Shown here: piece by piece, positions 17,896 to 26,524 of the stretch | Position numbering within the stretch: the first letter of the stretch is position 1 | Layout of the letters: each line of letters opens with the position of its first letter | From: JAOAFX01 sp049700315 | GTDB lineage: Bacteria > Hydrothermota > Tepidihabitantia > SM23-42 > JAOAFX01 | NCBI GenBank assembly: GCA_049700315.1 | Contig: JBNAVN010000014.1 | Coordinates: 1-49,085, forward strand | Length of the DNA: 49,085 nucleotides | Reading direction: 5' to 3' | The notes under the pieces: model-generated | Told to the model about the DNA's origin: nothing | The model's database searches: none | Seen by the model: the letters and a program-made list of their open reading frames with translations, nothing else | Made by a program: the position numbers and the translations under genes

Positions 17896-17923
17896 TTGTT
17901 ATTGTTTGAAAATTAAGCATAAT
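17896..17923 (+). promoter_or_regulatory. Promoter of the DUF6922 gene, leaderless type
   Basis: TTGTTA (17896-17901), 16 bp, CATAAT (17918-17923), 5 nt (TATAT) to ATG 17929. Both boxes are weaker than elsewhere, but the geometry is the same. Confidence 0.5.
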
Positions 17924-17928
17924 TATAT

Positions 17929-18216
17929 ATGAAATTAAAGTACTTCAGACATAATAACCCAAAAAAGATATTCAATCCGATTTTATTCTGGGATGCACAG
18001 CATGTGGATTATGTTAAGAATGCAGACTATGTAATTGTGCGTATACTTGACTGTGGAGACGGAAATGATATCAAGAGATTGAAAAAGATATATCCTGCTG
18101 AGAAGATTATTGAAGTTTTTAAAAAGAGGCGTGGGTTAATGGCGAAAACAGGTAAGTTCTGGGCTATTTACTTTGGGATTCCATTAGAGGAGATTGCATG
18201 TTTGAAAAGATATTAG
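17929..18216 (+). CDS. DUF6922-like small protein, probable antitoxin-side partner of an AbiEii-type pair
   Basis: 95 residues. The layout (short basic N-terminus, ILFWDAQHVDYVKNADYVIVRIL, GDGNDIKRLKKIYPAEKIIEVFKKRRGL, KTGKFWAIYFGI) matches the small proteins often encoded just before AbiEii/AbiGii-type nucleotidyltransferase toxins, as I recall the family. There is no ribosome site; a CATAAT -10 box ends 5 nt before ATG 17929. The 3' end overlaps a second start with a good ribosome site, but that partner frame ends after 17 codons. It thus appears to be an orphaned antitoxin-side gene. Its biochemical role is not established. Confidence 0.7.
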   Translation: MKLKYFRHNNPKKIFNPILFWDAQHVDYVKNADYVIVRILDCGDGNDIKRLKKIYPAEKIIEVFKKRRGLMAKTGKFWAIYFGIPLEEIACLKRY

Positions 18217-18251
18217 CGAAGAAGGCGCTCAAAGTAATCAATCAATTATAA
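18198..18251 (+). pseudogene. Truncated start of an AbiEii/AbiGii-type nucleotidyltransferase toxin gene
   Basis: ATG 18198 sits inside the end of the DUF6922 gene with GAGGAG five bases upstream. It encodes MFEKILAKKALKVINQL and then a TAA. That N-terminus resembles the opening of AbiEii-type toxins (MFEKxLxKEALKxL...), and the overlap is how such pairs are normally arranged. No continuation of the toxin (GGTALAL, DLDFF) follows in any frame, so the rest has been deleted. The match rests on 17 residues and family memory. Confidence 0.5.
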
Positions 18252-18343
18252 AGTAAACTGAGTGATTTTTATCTAATAGTTCCCTCTTGTTCGTTTCACA
18301 TTACACGTTTCACTTTTCATGACAATTCCGGAGTGTGAACATC

Positions 18344-18371
18344 TTGACATATCAATGAATTTGGTTATGAT
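18344..18371 (+). promoter_or_regulatory. nfeD operon promoter, leaderless type
   Basis: TTGACA (18344-18349), 16 bp, TATGAT (18366-18371), 5 nt (TGACT) to ATG 18377. It makes the TTG at 18371, which lies at the end of the -10 box, an impossible start. Confidence 0.75.
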
Positions 18372-18376
18372 TGACT

Positions 18377-19624
18377 ATGAGTCTTATTGTTGGTTTGATT
18401 TTGCTACAGGCGAATGAAGTTTTTCTGGGTGAAATGAGTGGCGTAATCAGTCCGGCAAGCAGTGCTTATATACTCAGGGCAATCAGCATTGCTGAAGAAA
18501 AACAGGCAATGTGTCTGATCATAAAACTTGATACACCTGGTGGTCTTGATGAATCAATGAGAGAGATAACAAAGCGGATACTCAACGCCGAGATTCCAGT
18601 AATTGTTTATGTTGCACCAAAAGGAGCAAGGGCAGCATCAGCGGGTGTCTTTATTCTGTATTCAAGCCATATCGCTGCAATGGCTCCAGGGACAAACATT
18701 GGTGCTGCACACCCGGTGGGAATGGGTGGCGAAAAGGTTGATAGCGTAATGGCAGGCAAAGTGACAAATGACGCAGTGGCATATCTGCAATCCCTGGCAA
18801 AGGCAAGAAATCGTAATGTGGAATGGGCAGAAAAGGCAGTTCGGCATAGTGCTTCTGTTGATGATGAAACTGCGCTGAAAATGCACATCTGCGAAATCAT
18901 TGCCGAAAGTGAAGAAGATTTGATAAATAAACTTGACGGGCGCGAAGTGAAGGTGCAGGAAGAAAACAGGAAATTAAGCACCAAATCCATACCCGTAAGA
19001 AAATTGTCAATGACCCTGAGGGAGAAATTGCTCTTGATTCTGACCAATCCCAATATTGCATATATATTGCTATTATTGGGCATTTATGGTCTATTTTTTG
19101 AATTGCAGAATCCAGGAATGATTTTCCCGGGTGTGGTCGGTGGGATCTGTTTGATTCTGGGATTCTATGCATTGCATCTTTTGCCCGTGAATTATGCCGG
19201 TCTGGCGCTCATAGTTTTATCTGCAATATTTTTTATCCTTGAGATTTATGTAACATCACACGGGTTGTTGAGCGTTGGTGGTGTTATTTCACTGGTCATA
19301 GGTTCATTGATTCTGTTTGAAAGTGACCTGCCATTTTTAAGGGTATCCTGGGAGGTGATAATGGTTGTCGTCATTATTGTTGTAGTATTTGTGGGACTTC
19401 TACTTTTTCTTGGTATAAGAGCACAATTCAGAAAACCATCCGCAGGTAAAGAAGGATTGATTGGTGAAATCGGTGTTGCGCGTTCTGATATTGACAATCA
19501 AGGTGGTTCAATATTTGTCCATGGTGAGTGGTGGAATGCAATCAGTGAAAAACCGATAAAGAAGGGAACAAAGGTCAAGGTTGTGGGTTCCCAGGGGATG
19601 GTTTTACAGGTTGAAGAGATTTGA
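18377..19624 (+). CDS. NfeD/ClpP-class membrane serine protease (STOPP type)
   Basis: Long-form NfeD, 415 residues from ATG 18377. A ClpP-like protease domain has the LDTPGGLDESM motif (51-61), nucleophile Ser88 in ARAASAGVF and a candidate general base Lys128 (GKVTNDAVAYL), giving a Ser-Lys dyad like archaeal 1510-N. Four to five membrane helices follow (about 220-350), and a C-terminal OB-fold NfeD domain ends the protein (GLIGEIGVARSDI, VHGEWWNA, GTKVKVVG). Members cleave stomatin/SPFH partners; an SPFH gene lies at 27859 in this window but not next door. The next gene starts within its stop codon (TTGA). Confidence 0.9.
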   Translation: MSLIVGLILLQANEVFLGEMSGVISPASSAYILRAISIAEEKQAMCLIIKLDTPGGLDESMREITKRILNAEIPVIVYVAPKGARAASAGVFILYSSHIAAMAPGTNIGAAHPVGMGGEKVDSVMAGKVTNDAVAYLQSLAKARNRNVEWAEKAVRHSASVDDETALKMHICEIIAESEEDLINKLDGREVKVQEENRKLSTKSIPVRKLSMTLREKLLLILTNPNIAYILLLLGIYGLFFELQNPGMIFPGVVGGICLILGFYALHLLPVNYAGLALIVLSAIFFILEIYVTSHGLLSVGGVISLVIGSLILFESDLPFLRVSWEVIMVVVIIVVVFVGLLLFLGIRAQFRKPSAGKEGLIGEIGVARSDIDNQGGSIFVHGEWWNAISEKPIKKGTKVKVVGSQGMVLQVEEI

Positions 19625-20340
19625 TAGTTCTTTTCTTTTTTAACATATTTGAGAATTTTCTTTTTCCGGATTTTGCACTAAATACTACACAATTTAATCC
19701 AGCCAATTTGATTGAACAAAGATTTTCTGTTTCCATCGGAGGTGAGGAAAGATTTGGTATGCAGGAATTGCGCATCTGGACCGCACATATGCAGGTGAAT
19801 TCATTGAGGCTGAGGTTCAAATCCTTTGGTAATGACCTTTACAAAGAAAATTACTTTGAACTGGCGGGTGGTTTTCTTTTATATAGAACTCTGGGTGCAG
19901 GTATGGGAATCGGGCTTTTGAATAACTGGATAAAGGATTATACAAACCGTTTTACTTACGCAATTAGATTGGGCGGGGTTTTTGAAATCTCTAATCTTAA
20001 ATTTGACCTGTGTGTAAACAATATTAATTATCCAAGATTTTCCGAAATTGATTATCTACCTCTGACCTATGTTCTGGGAATACAATACAAAATAAATAAC
20101 TATCTTGCTCCCTATTTCTATACAATGAGTAGGGAAACAGCCCGACCATTTTTCAATTTTGGATTGCGCACAATGCCAGCAAAAGAGATTGAATGTTATG
20201 CAGGGTTGAACACTGAGGACTTTGTTTTTGAATATGGTTTGAAGATTTTTCTGAGACGGCTTGCGCTTGAATATGCAGGTTCAAACCATCGTCAACTCGG
20301 ATTATCACACGCCTTTTTTATCAATTTCTTTGGACAGTGA
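19621..20340 (+). CDS. Predicted outer-membrane beta-barrel protein
   Basis: 239 residues, starting with TTG 19621 inside the nfeD stop (TTGA overlap). A hydrophobic start (MIVLFFFNIFENFLF) is compatible with an export signal. The rest alternates polar and hydrophobic residues as amphipathic strands (LRLRFKSFG, FTYAIRLGGVFEI, LKFDLCVNNINY, PFFNFGLRTMPA) and ends in FFINFFGQ, with aromatic residues as in barrel proteins. I do not recognise the family; PorV-like or PorQ-like small barrels are possible. Its stop overlaps the next start (GTGA), so all three genes appear translationally coupled. Confidence 0.7.
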   Translation: MIVLFFFNIFENFLFPDFALNTTQFNPANLIEQRFSVSIGGEERFGMQELRIWTAHMQVNSLRLRFKSFGNDLYKENYFELAGGFLLYRTLGAGMGIGLLNNWIKDYTNRFTYAIRLGGVFEISNLKFDLCVNNINYPRFSEIDYLPLTYVLGIQYKINNYLAPYFYTMSRETARPFFNFGLRTMPAKEIECYAGLNTEDFVFEYGLKIFLRRLALEYAGSNHRQLGLSHAFFINFFGQ

Positions 20341-22055
20341 TATTTTTCCTTATTATAACAGTTGTAAATACCGATTTTTTTGAAACTGAGCAACAGAAGG
20401 ATTTTGAGATTATTCTCCTTGAACTGGAGAATCTGAAGAATAATCCTGTTGACCTCAATACCGCAAATTTACAGGAACTGGCAAAGATTCCATTTTTGAA
20501 AGTCACAGATTGCTTAAGGATTATTGGCTATCGTGAAAAATATGGTTTGTTTGAATCCGTGGATGACCTTCTCATAATAAAGGGATTGGATCCAGGGCTG
20601 ATTGAACTAATCAAACCTTATGTCGCAGTAAAGACAAAACCTATGAAATGGAAGGGTGTGCAAAACAGGGTTCGTTTTCAGAAGACCTTGCAAAATGATA
20701 AGAGCGAAGAATATTACTCAAGAACCACTGTGGATGTAAATGATTACAGAATATTTTTGGTAACAGAAAAAGACCCGTATGAAACTTCTATTTTGGATTA
20801 TTACAGTGCTGGAATTTTGATAGATGAAGGGAAGAGGCGGTTTGCCTTAGGAAATTATAATCTTGATTTTGGCTCAGGTGTGATGCTTTCATCTATTGGT
20901 TCATTTTTTCAGGGTGTGGATTTCAGAATGCTCACTTCCGAACGGGGAATCATACCATATACTTCAGCAATTGAGAACGGTGGTTTTTTCGGCGCTGCTC
21001 TCAGTGATACAATATTTTTGAATTATTGTCTTTTCTATTCAAATCAGAAACTTGATGGCAGAATTGATACCTCTGGCTATGCACGGTCTTTTGACCAATC
21101 AGGTAATCATATTGATTCTGCCTCAATTGCACATAGAGACCGCATTCGTGAAGAAATTTTTGGATACAATCTCAGATACAAAATAAGTGACATTCAGTTG
21201 AGTCAGCGAACATACTGGGCAGGATATGAACCCGCATTTGTCTGTGTTGATTCAATGACCGGATTTTATGGTAAAAAATACTGGTTGTCAGGAGTTGAGG
21301 CAAAATATTATGCTGAGCAATTTGTCATTTTTGCAGAAATCGTCCGTTCGTTTCAGAATCGATTGGGCAGTGTATTTGGCTGGAGTGGATTGTTGCCATA
21401 CAATTTTGAATTCAATATTGCGTCCAAGTATTTTAATCCTGGATTTTATGCGCCAAAAGGTGCAGAGGCAGAAAAGGACTATCTTGGTGCTTATTTTGAT
21501 TTAAGTAATCACTCAAGGCTTATTGATGCAGGAACAACCATAAATATCCACACGAATAACGATGCAGATACTAACAATTATGATATCAGATTGAATTTTG
21601 GTAAGACATTGGGTATTACTGAGGCGAAGATACAATTTCACTGGCTTTATCAGGAAGACCATAAGGAATTATCAGGGTCAAAAGTATTTGTACGGATAAA
21701 GCCCAGGAAATTTTTTTATCTTGATTTAAGATTGGAAGACAAATACTCTTATGAAGATATTTTGAGAAAGGGAATTTTCGGAGGCATTGAATTAGGTCTG
21801 GAAACAAAGATTGTTTCTGTAAAGACAAGGTATGGCATGTTTGAGACTGATGCTTATTCAACGCGCATTTATGTTTATGAACCAGACCTGCCGGGAATTA
21901 TCAACAATCGGATGGTCTATGGAAAAGGAAGTTATGGATTTATTCTTTTGGGAATAAGACCTGTGAAAAAAATAAACATTTCTTTGAAGTATTTGGCGAT
22001 GAGCAAGGACTCTATGATTTGTCATATAGGCACCCAAGTGGACATAAAATTGTGA
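20337..22055 (+). CDS. Helix-hairpin-helix domain protein with outer-membrane barrel
   Basis: 572 residues, GTG start 20337 overlapping the previous stop by 4 nt. A signal-like N-terminus is followed by two tandem ComEA-type helix-hairpin-helix units (about 36-95: VDLNTANLQELAKIPFL, CLRIIGYREKYGLF, VDDLLIIKGLDPGLI). The remaining 450 residues look like a large beta-barrel with many aromatic-rich strands and turn motifs (FALGNYNLDFGSGVMLS, FFYLDLRLEDKYSYED). The same fusion is known as an uncharacterised group in Bacteroidota-related genomes. ComEA-like HhH domains bind DNA, so a role in DNA uptake is a possible but unproven reading; comM elsewhere in the window would fit. Confidence 0.72.
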   Translation: MIFFLIITVVNTDFFETEQQKDFEIILLELENLKNNPVDLNTANLQELAKIPFLKVTDCLRIIGYREKYGLFESVDDLLIIKGLDPGLIELIKPYVAVKTKPMKWKGVQNRVRFQKTLQNDKSEEYYSRTTVDVNDYRIFLVTEKDPYETSILDYYSAGILIDEGKRRFALGNYNLDFGSGVMLSSIGSFFQGVDFRMLTSERGIIPYTSAIENGGFFGAALSDTIFLNYCLFYSNQKLDGRIDTSGYARSFDQSGNHIDSASIAHRDRIREEIFGYNLRYKISDIQLSQRTYWAGYEPAFVCVDSMTGFYGKKYWLSGVEAKYYAEQFVIFAEIVRSFQNRLGSVFGWSGLLPYNFEFNIASKYFNPGFYAPKGAEAEKDYLGAYFDLSNHSRLIDAGTTINIHTNNDADTNNYDIRLNFGKTLGITEAKIQFHWLYQEDHKELSGSKVFVRIKPRKFFYLDLRLEDKYSYEDILRKGIFGGIELGLETKIVSVKTRYGMFETDAYSTRIYVYEPDLPGIINNRMVYGKGSYGFILLGIRPVKKINISLKYLAMSKDSMICHIGTQVDIKL

Positions 22056-22078
22056 AGAAAAACAAAATGGTTTTTCTA

Positions 22079-22109
22079 TTGACAAATTATGAAATTTATA
22101 GTATATAAT
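22079..22109 (+). promoter_or_regulatory. Promoter of the CsgG-like/barrel gene
   Basis: TTGACA (22079-22084), then TATATA at 22102 (17-bp spacer) or TATAAT at 22104 (19-bp spacer). It is the one clear promoter that does not show the 16-bp spacer. Confidence 0.5.
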
Positions 22110-22123
22110 AGCAGGAGGTGTAA

Positions 22124-23173
22124 ATGAATAAAGGCATAATGCCAGTGTTATTTGCGTTTGCGCTAATGGTGCCAGTCCTTTTAGGTGGTGCTGAAATTGG
22201 AGTTCTGCACCTGAAATCAGTAGGCGTTGCGACAGAAACTGCGGAGGCGGTTGCTGATTTACTTGCGAATGAACTTTCGGGTTTAGGGCACAAAGTATTG
22301 AATACTGATGCGATGGATGCGGCTGCTGGAGAGGTGTTGCAATGTTATGAAGTTGGTTGTGCTGCTGAGGTGGGTTTTAAGGCACAGGTGGAGCGGGTGA
22401 TATTCGGTTCAGTATCAAAATTCGGCGAAAAACATCTGGTGCAGGTCTCAGTGGTGAATGTTTCTACAAAGGAAATAGTATGGTGGGGAAGTCTTGCTGC
22501 AAAATCTGCTGAAGACCTTGATACCGTAGTGAAACGCATTGCCAGGGCAATACATACGGGTAAAAAAGTTGAGACAGGTGCTGAGGTAGGAATGATCACC
22601 GAGCAAGAAGAGACTCAGGAGGCAAAAAGAAAAGAGGCATTTTATGCAACGGGATTTAGTTTTGTTTATGGATTGCCCGTGCATGGATATGCAGATGCAA
22701 GCAGTATAATGGGATTTAACTGGGTTAACTGGTATGAGACATCAAAATTTGCTGTGGAATTTAGTGGTGGTTATTTATGGTCACTAAACGCAATGGCTAC
22801 GGGTGGGATCACGGATGAACCAAGCATTGTTGATTATGGCGCTGATATTTCCTTCTTTTATTTATTGTCAAAAGGTGACTTTTGCCCATATCTGGGTGGT
22901 GGTCTGGGACCGCGTTTTATATTAATGGAATCAGGAAATCAGGGATTCGGGGCGAATTTTGGAATGGGATTTAATGCAGGCGGTGGGATTGTGGCTTTGA
23001 GAACTTACGACTTCCACATAATCATTGATGCGCGATACCATCTTAATATTGCTGAAATTCCTAATTACCAGGGACCTCATGGTGCCTTCAATTTCAGCAT
23101 CGGCGTTATTTATAGACCAAAGCATAAGAAAGGTGGTTGCGGTGGTGGTTGTATGAGTGGAGGTTGTTTTTAG
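22124..23173 (+). CDS. Secreted protein with CsgG-like domain, barrel and Gly/Cys-rich tail
   Basis: 349 residues. ATG 22124 has AGGAGGTG 4 nt upstream. A signal peptide (MPVLFAFALMVPVLLGG) precedes a domain (about 25-145) with the pattern of CsgG/TolB-N-like modules: EIGVLHLKSVGV, LANELSGLG, CYEVGCAAEVGFKAQVERVIFG, VQVSVVNVSTKEIVW. A glycine- and aromatic-rich beta-barrel-like half follows (residues 165-330). The last 14 residues are GGCGGGCMSGGCF-like with three cysteines, which could bind metal or crosslink. The gene is monocistronic: its own promoter upstream and an intrinsic terminator at 23193-23224. Confidence 0.7.
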   Translation: MNKGIMPVLFAFALMVPVLLGGAEIGVLHLKSVGVATETAEAVADLLANELSGLGHKVLNTDAMDAAAGEVLQCYEVGCAAEVGFKAQVERVIFGSVSKFGEKHLVQVSVVNVSTKEIVWWGSLAAKSAEDLDTVVKRIARAIHTGKKVETGAEVGMITEQEETQEAKRKEAFYATGFSFVYGLPVHGYADASSIMGFNWVNWYETSKFAVEFSGGYLWSLNAMATGGITDEPSIVDYGADISFFYLLSKGDFCPYLGGGLGPRFILMESGNQGFGANFGMGFNAGGGIVALRTYDFHIIIDARYHLNIAEIPNYQGPHGAFNFSIGVIYRPKHKKGGCGGGCMSGGCF

Positions 23174-23192
23174 GTAGAGTCCACAGATTTAT

Positions 23193-23224
23193 AAAAAAGG
23201 GCACGCTTTGCGTGCCTTTTTTTT
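23193..23224 (+). terminator. Rho-independent terminator
   Basis: An A-run (23193-23198), stem GGCACGC (23200-23206), loop TTT, GCGTGCC (23210-23216), then eight T (23217-23224). The A and T runs extend the stem. It ends the transcript of the CsgG-like/barrel gene. Confidence 0.93.
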
Positions 23225-23271
23225 GGAATATTCTTCTGAAATCATTGTATATTACATCAAAGGGGGCAAAA

Positions 23272-24288
23272 ATGAAAAAGGGCATTTTGATGGTGTTGAT
23301 CTCTACAATGGTGTTTTTTGCAAAGACACCAGAGAAAACAGTGGAAAAGTATTTGAATGGAATAAAAATCGGTCCAGCAGTGGAATATAAGAACCTCAAG
23401 ATATATCCTCTTGAAATAACTGTGCCATTGGTATCCAGAGATTTTACTACGCTTGATCAGGCAATGGACAAAGGATGGCTAAAAATAAGAGAGGTTGGGT
23501 CTGGCGAAGTCAACAAAGTAGAGATTAAAAATAATGGAAATGAGCCGGTTTTTGTGCTTACAGGTGAAATGATTACAGGTGCAAAACAGGACAGAATGAT
23601 AAAGGCAGATGTTTTGTTGCCACCAAACAGTGGCTGGGTAAAGGTAGAGGTTTTTTGTGTTGAACATGGAAGATGGGTATCAGTTTCTGAGGAATTCAAA
23701 TCTGGTGGATTGGTTGTTCCCAATACAGTAAGGCAGAGTGCAAAGGTGAATGAGAGTCAGGCTGAGGTCTGGGCTGAAGTTGCCCGAACTCAGGATAAAC
23801 TTGGGATTGCATCCGGCACTGGTACGGTCCGGGCAAATTATGAAGACAAAGAAGTCCAGAGGTCTATTGAAGAATATGCTGCTGGGTTTGGAAAAATTCC
23901 TAAGTTGTCAAAGTCTACGATTGGAGTGGTGGTGACAACCCGTGACAGGATAATCTGTCTTGATATGTTTGCCAATAATAGTTTGTTGAGCAAACTCTGG
24001 AAAAAACTGATAAAATCCTATGCAATGGATGCAATACAGGGCGAGAAAAGCACAATTTCCAGACAAGACATTGAAAATTTCATTCAAAGTTTTGAGGATG
24101 CAAAGCATGTATCAACAGGCACGCCAGGACTTGGCACAATGCTTTCAATCCAATCAGATATTGGCAAGGGTTCAGCGCTTGTCTATGATAATACAGTCAT
24201 TCATATGGATTTTTTCCCGAGCGAGCAGGTAATTGATGATTCAGGTTTGCGTCTGGACTTTAGAAGAGACCAGAGGATGGGCGAGTAG
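23272..24288 (+). CDS. Secreted ARPP-1/DUF6569-like protein
   Basis: 338 residues. ATG 23272 has AAAGGGGG upstream and a signal peptide (MKKGILMVLISTMVFFA). The body carries the features of the ARPP-1 (DUF6569) family: IGPAVEYKNLKIYPLEI, LTLDQAMDKGWLKIRE-like segment, NNGNEPVFVLTGEMITGAKQDRM, FCVEHGRWV. The family occurs with ADP-ribosylglycohydrolase and phosphatase genes in some genomes, but no such partner is here. The function is unknown. A short run of GGATATCAG repeats separates its stop from the convergent gene. Confidence 0.8.
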   Translation: MKKGILMVLISTMVFFAKTPEKTVEKYLNGIKIGPAVEYKNLKIYPLEITVPLVSRDFTTLDQAMDKGWLKIREVGSGEVNKVEIKNNGNEPVFVLTGEMITGAKQDRMIKADVLLPPNSGWVKVEVFCVEHGRWVSVSEEFKSGGLVVPNTVRQSAKVNESQAEVWAEVARTQDKLGIASGTGTVRANYEDKEVQRSIEEYAAGFGKIPKLSKSTIGVVVTTRDRIICLDMFANNSLLSKLWKKLIKSYAMDAIQGEKSTISRQDIENFIQSFEDAKHVSTGTPGLGTMLSIQSDIGKGSALVYDNTVIHMDFFPSEQVIDDSGLRLDFRRDQRMGE

Positions 24289-24329
24289 GATATCAGGGGA
24301 TCAGGATATCAGGATATCAGGGGAGCAGG
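24288..24329. repeat. Short GGATATCAG-type repeats between convergent genes
   Basis: Three copies of (G)GATATCAG, at 24288, 24304 and 24313, alternate with shortened GGATCAG and GGAGCAG units. The tract fills the gap between two convergent stop codons. Confidence 0.6.
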
Positions 24330-24332
24330 CAA

Positions 24333-25382
24333 CTATTTTTTTCTTTTTGCCAGGGCATAGCCGACACCACCAATGCCAATCGTGGCGCCAGCATATAGTA
24401 TTACAATGCCCAAAATCCACACTAATACGCCAAGAAATCCGGATTGTTTCAGAATTGCTCCGATCATTAATATGACCATCAATGCAACCCAGCCAATCGT
24501 AAATAGTGCAATTTTGTTTGTTACCTGCCATTTCAATCCAAGGCAGATTCTCTCACCCAGGACCAGTGAAAATGCGGAAATGCCGAAGATTATGGCGATG
24601 AAAATAGCGAGCACAAATGCAGGAATCACTGGTATTCCTATGATTGATATGGCAAAGAGGATTATCAAGGGAACGAACAATATCTCAATGCCGATGCCAA
24701 TAGCAATCGCAATCCAGATATTCTTTCTTATTTTGCTACCAATTTTTTCCATCGCTGCAGGAAAGATTACAAGACACAGCAGATTTAATAGATACATTAC
24801 GAGGATAGAGGCAATACCAGTGATGCCCCAGAATATTTGTTTGAATGGAGATGATTCTCTCTGCCATTTTAATAATGGTCTAATTCTTGGCATAACTCTA
24901 TCAAGTTTTCCAATATCAAGGGCGGTGATTTTGCCTTGAACTTCAGCATAATCTGAACGTTCAACACTTCCCCCAACGATAGCAATATCACCTTCAACCA
25001 CAGAACCAGAATCAAGATCTACTGTACCACCAGCAACTGCGATATCACCTTTTATTGTTCCTATATTTTTTACCGAACCACCGGCAACTGCGGCATCACC
25101 TGTAATTTTGCCCGAATTTTCAATTTCACCACCAAATACTGCAACATCACCATCCACTGTGCCATTAATCTTTACCGAACCACCCATTACTGCAAGGTCA
25201 CCATCAATAAAACCGTCAATTACCGCATTACCCCCGCTGACCGAAACATCCTCTTTTAATGTATCAGTTGCCTTTAGATAGAAATCACCAGCAAATGTGT
25301 GAGCGCAGAGTTCGGTCTGATAATGCGCCTGTTCTGCAAATGCAAATGAAATCAAAAGTAGGATTGGTATTAATCTGTTCAT
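24333..25382 (-). CDS. Bactofilin/polymer-forming-like membrane protein (second copy)
   Basis: 349 residues from ATG 25382, which overlaps the upstream stop (ATGA) and has GGAG 6 nt upstream. A signal peptide (MNRLIPILLLISFAFA) precedes a right-handed beta-solenoid region (about 40-160) of short repeats such as GDLAVMGGSVKINGTVDG, GDVAVFGGEIENSGKI, GDAAVAGGSVKNIG and GDIAVAGGTVDLDSG, resembling bactofilin (polymer-forming cytoskeletal) repeats. Four to five membrane helices follow. The solenoid is predicted outside the cytoplasmic membrane. It is the last gene of an operon led by an ECF sigma factor, so it is probably an envelope-stress target. Confidence 0.78.
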   Translation of the reverse strand: MNRLIPILLLISFAFAEQAHYQTELCAHTFAGDFYLKATDTLKEDVSVSGGNAVIDGFIDGDLAVMGGSVKINGTVDGDVAVFGGEIENSGKITGDAAVAGGSVKNIGTIKGDIAVAGGTVDLDSGSVVEGDIAIVGGSVERSDYAEVQGKITALDIGKLDRVMPRIRPLLKWQRESSPFKQIFWGITGIASILVMYLLNLLCLVIFPAAMEKIGSKIRKNIWIAIAIGIGIEILFVPLIILFAISIIGIPVIPAFVLAIFIAIIFGISAFSLVLGERICLGLKWQVTNKIALFTIGWVALMVILMIGAILKQSGFLGVLVWILGIVILYAGATIGIGGVGYALAKRKK

Positions 25383-26524
25383 TTTGTCTCCACTGTTGCC
25401 AATGACTCTTTCCACAATTTGTGCAACAAAAGCACGAACATCCCGGTGCCAAAGAAAGCCACAACAAGGCGGACCAAAAATCCGAGATAAGGGATCAGAC
25501 AGACGAGTGTAATAATAATCAAACCAATGATAAAAGATGCAAAAGGAGAGATTGTGCCTTCCTTCTTGATTAATCTGATTAACCACTCGCCAAACCCTGT
25601 TGCAAAGACTATACCTGATACATAAACGAGCGTGAGAAACAAAAACACGCCAAAGATTGCCACAGGAATACCAATGATTGTTGCAAGGGTAATTACTGTG
25701 ACAACGGGTATGACGATCATAGTCAGAAATCCAAATCCTAAACTCTTCCATGCTGAATGCACAAGGATTTCATTGGTTCTTCTTACATATGGTTTGAACA
25801 CGGCAATCAGGATTATGCCAATGATGAGTTTGCTGATGAAGAAAAGGGTTTTGAAAAATCCAGAAAGACCAGAGCCTTTTCTGTGTTTGTGAGCTTTTTC
25901 TTCAATTTTTTTATATTCGGTTTTGCCCGAGATTTTCGCATTGGAATCAATAACTGGTTCTTTCTTGCTTCTTATAACAAGGTCTTCGGCAATAGATGCA
26001 CCTGACCCGATTCTTGCCTCATCTACCTCAATATCAACCCTGCCTGCTTTTCCATCAAGATTAAATTTGCCCATATTGCCTTTGATTTTTCCCTTTACTT
26101 CACCCTTGATTTGTATGTCGCCGCCAAAGGCGATCAGATCCTTATTGACAACAGTGGCATTATCTGTTTTCAGCTGCCCACCAAAGAACATCAAATTCCC
26201 TTCTATTTTTCCACTTGCCTCAAGTGAACCACAGAACGCCCAGGCACTGTGACATTGTTTTGTATTGATTTTAACCTGGGCAGCGCCACTGTATATTGTT
26301 CCGTTTACTATGTTGTTTATTATCACTTCCTGGGCAAAGGCATATACATCGCCATTGACTGTCCCTTCAATTCTGACCGAACGTCCCATTGCAACGAGGT
26401 CATCATCAATGACCTCATTCGCACCAATAACAACATCCTTGCCTGATCTTAACACCAGACTGGTTGCCGGTGTGACAAAGACAAGGACAATGAAAAATAC
26501 TAATAGGGTTCTTGCGTGACCCAT
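25379..26524 (-). CDS. Bactofilin/polymer-forming-like membrane protein (first copy)
   Basis: 381 residues, ATG 26524 with AAGGAGG upstream; it starts inside the 3' end of the anti-sigma gene. A signal peptide (LLVFFIVLVFVTPATS) is followed by beta-solenoid repeats (NEVIDDDLVAMGRSVRIEG, TVNGDVYAFAQEVII, NLMFFGGQLKTDNA, DLIAFGGDIQIKGEV, about 35-190), a linker rich in charged residues, and four to five membrane helices (about 225-370). It parallels the downstream gene in layout but not closely in sequence. A link to sigma/anti-sigma genes suggests a structural role in the envelope; no direct evidence is visible. Confidence 0.78.
   Translation of the reverse strand: MGHARTLLVFFIVLVFVTPATSLVLRSGKDVVIGANEVIDDDLVAMGRSVRIEGTVNGDVYAFAQEVIINNIVNGTIYSGAAQVKINTKQCHSAWAFCGSLEASGKIEGNLMFFGGQLKTDNATVVNKDLIAFGGDIQIKGEVKGKIKGNMGKFNLDGKAGRVDIEVDEARIGSGASIAEDLVIRSKKEPVIDSNAKISGKTEYKKIEEKAHKHRKGSGLSGFFKTLFFISKLIIGIILIAVFKPYVRRTNEILVHSAWKSLGFGFLTMIVIPVVTVITLATIIGIPVAIFGVFLFLTLVYVSGIVFATGFGEWLIRLIKKEGTISPFASFIIGLIIITLVCLIPYLGFLVRLVVAFFGTGMFVLLLHKLWKESLATVETK

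Noticed and set aside
17639..17932. 97-codon plus-strand frame and 63-codon minus-strand frame across the heptamer tract
   Set aside because: Both frames are created by the period-7 repeat (Arg/Glu/Asp/Lys or Pro/Ser/Val/Leu-rich low complexity); they cover palindromes and have no ribosome site.
18289..18312. CGTTTCAC direct repeats as an operator
   Set aside because: Only two imperfect copies, far from the nfeD promoter boxes; not enough to call a site.
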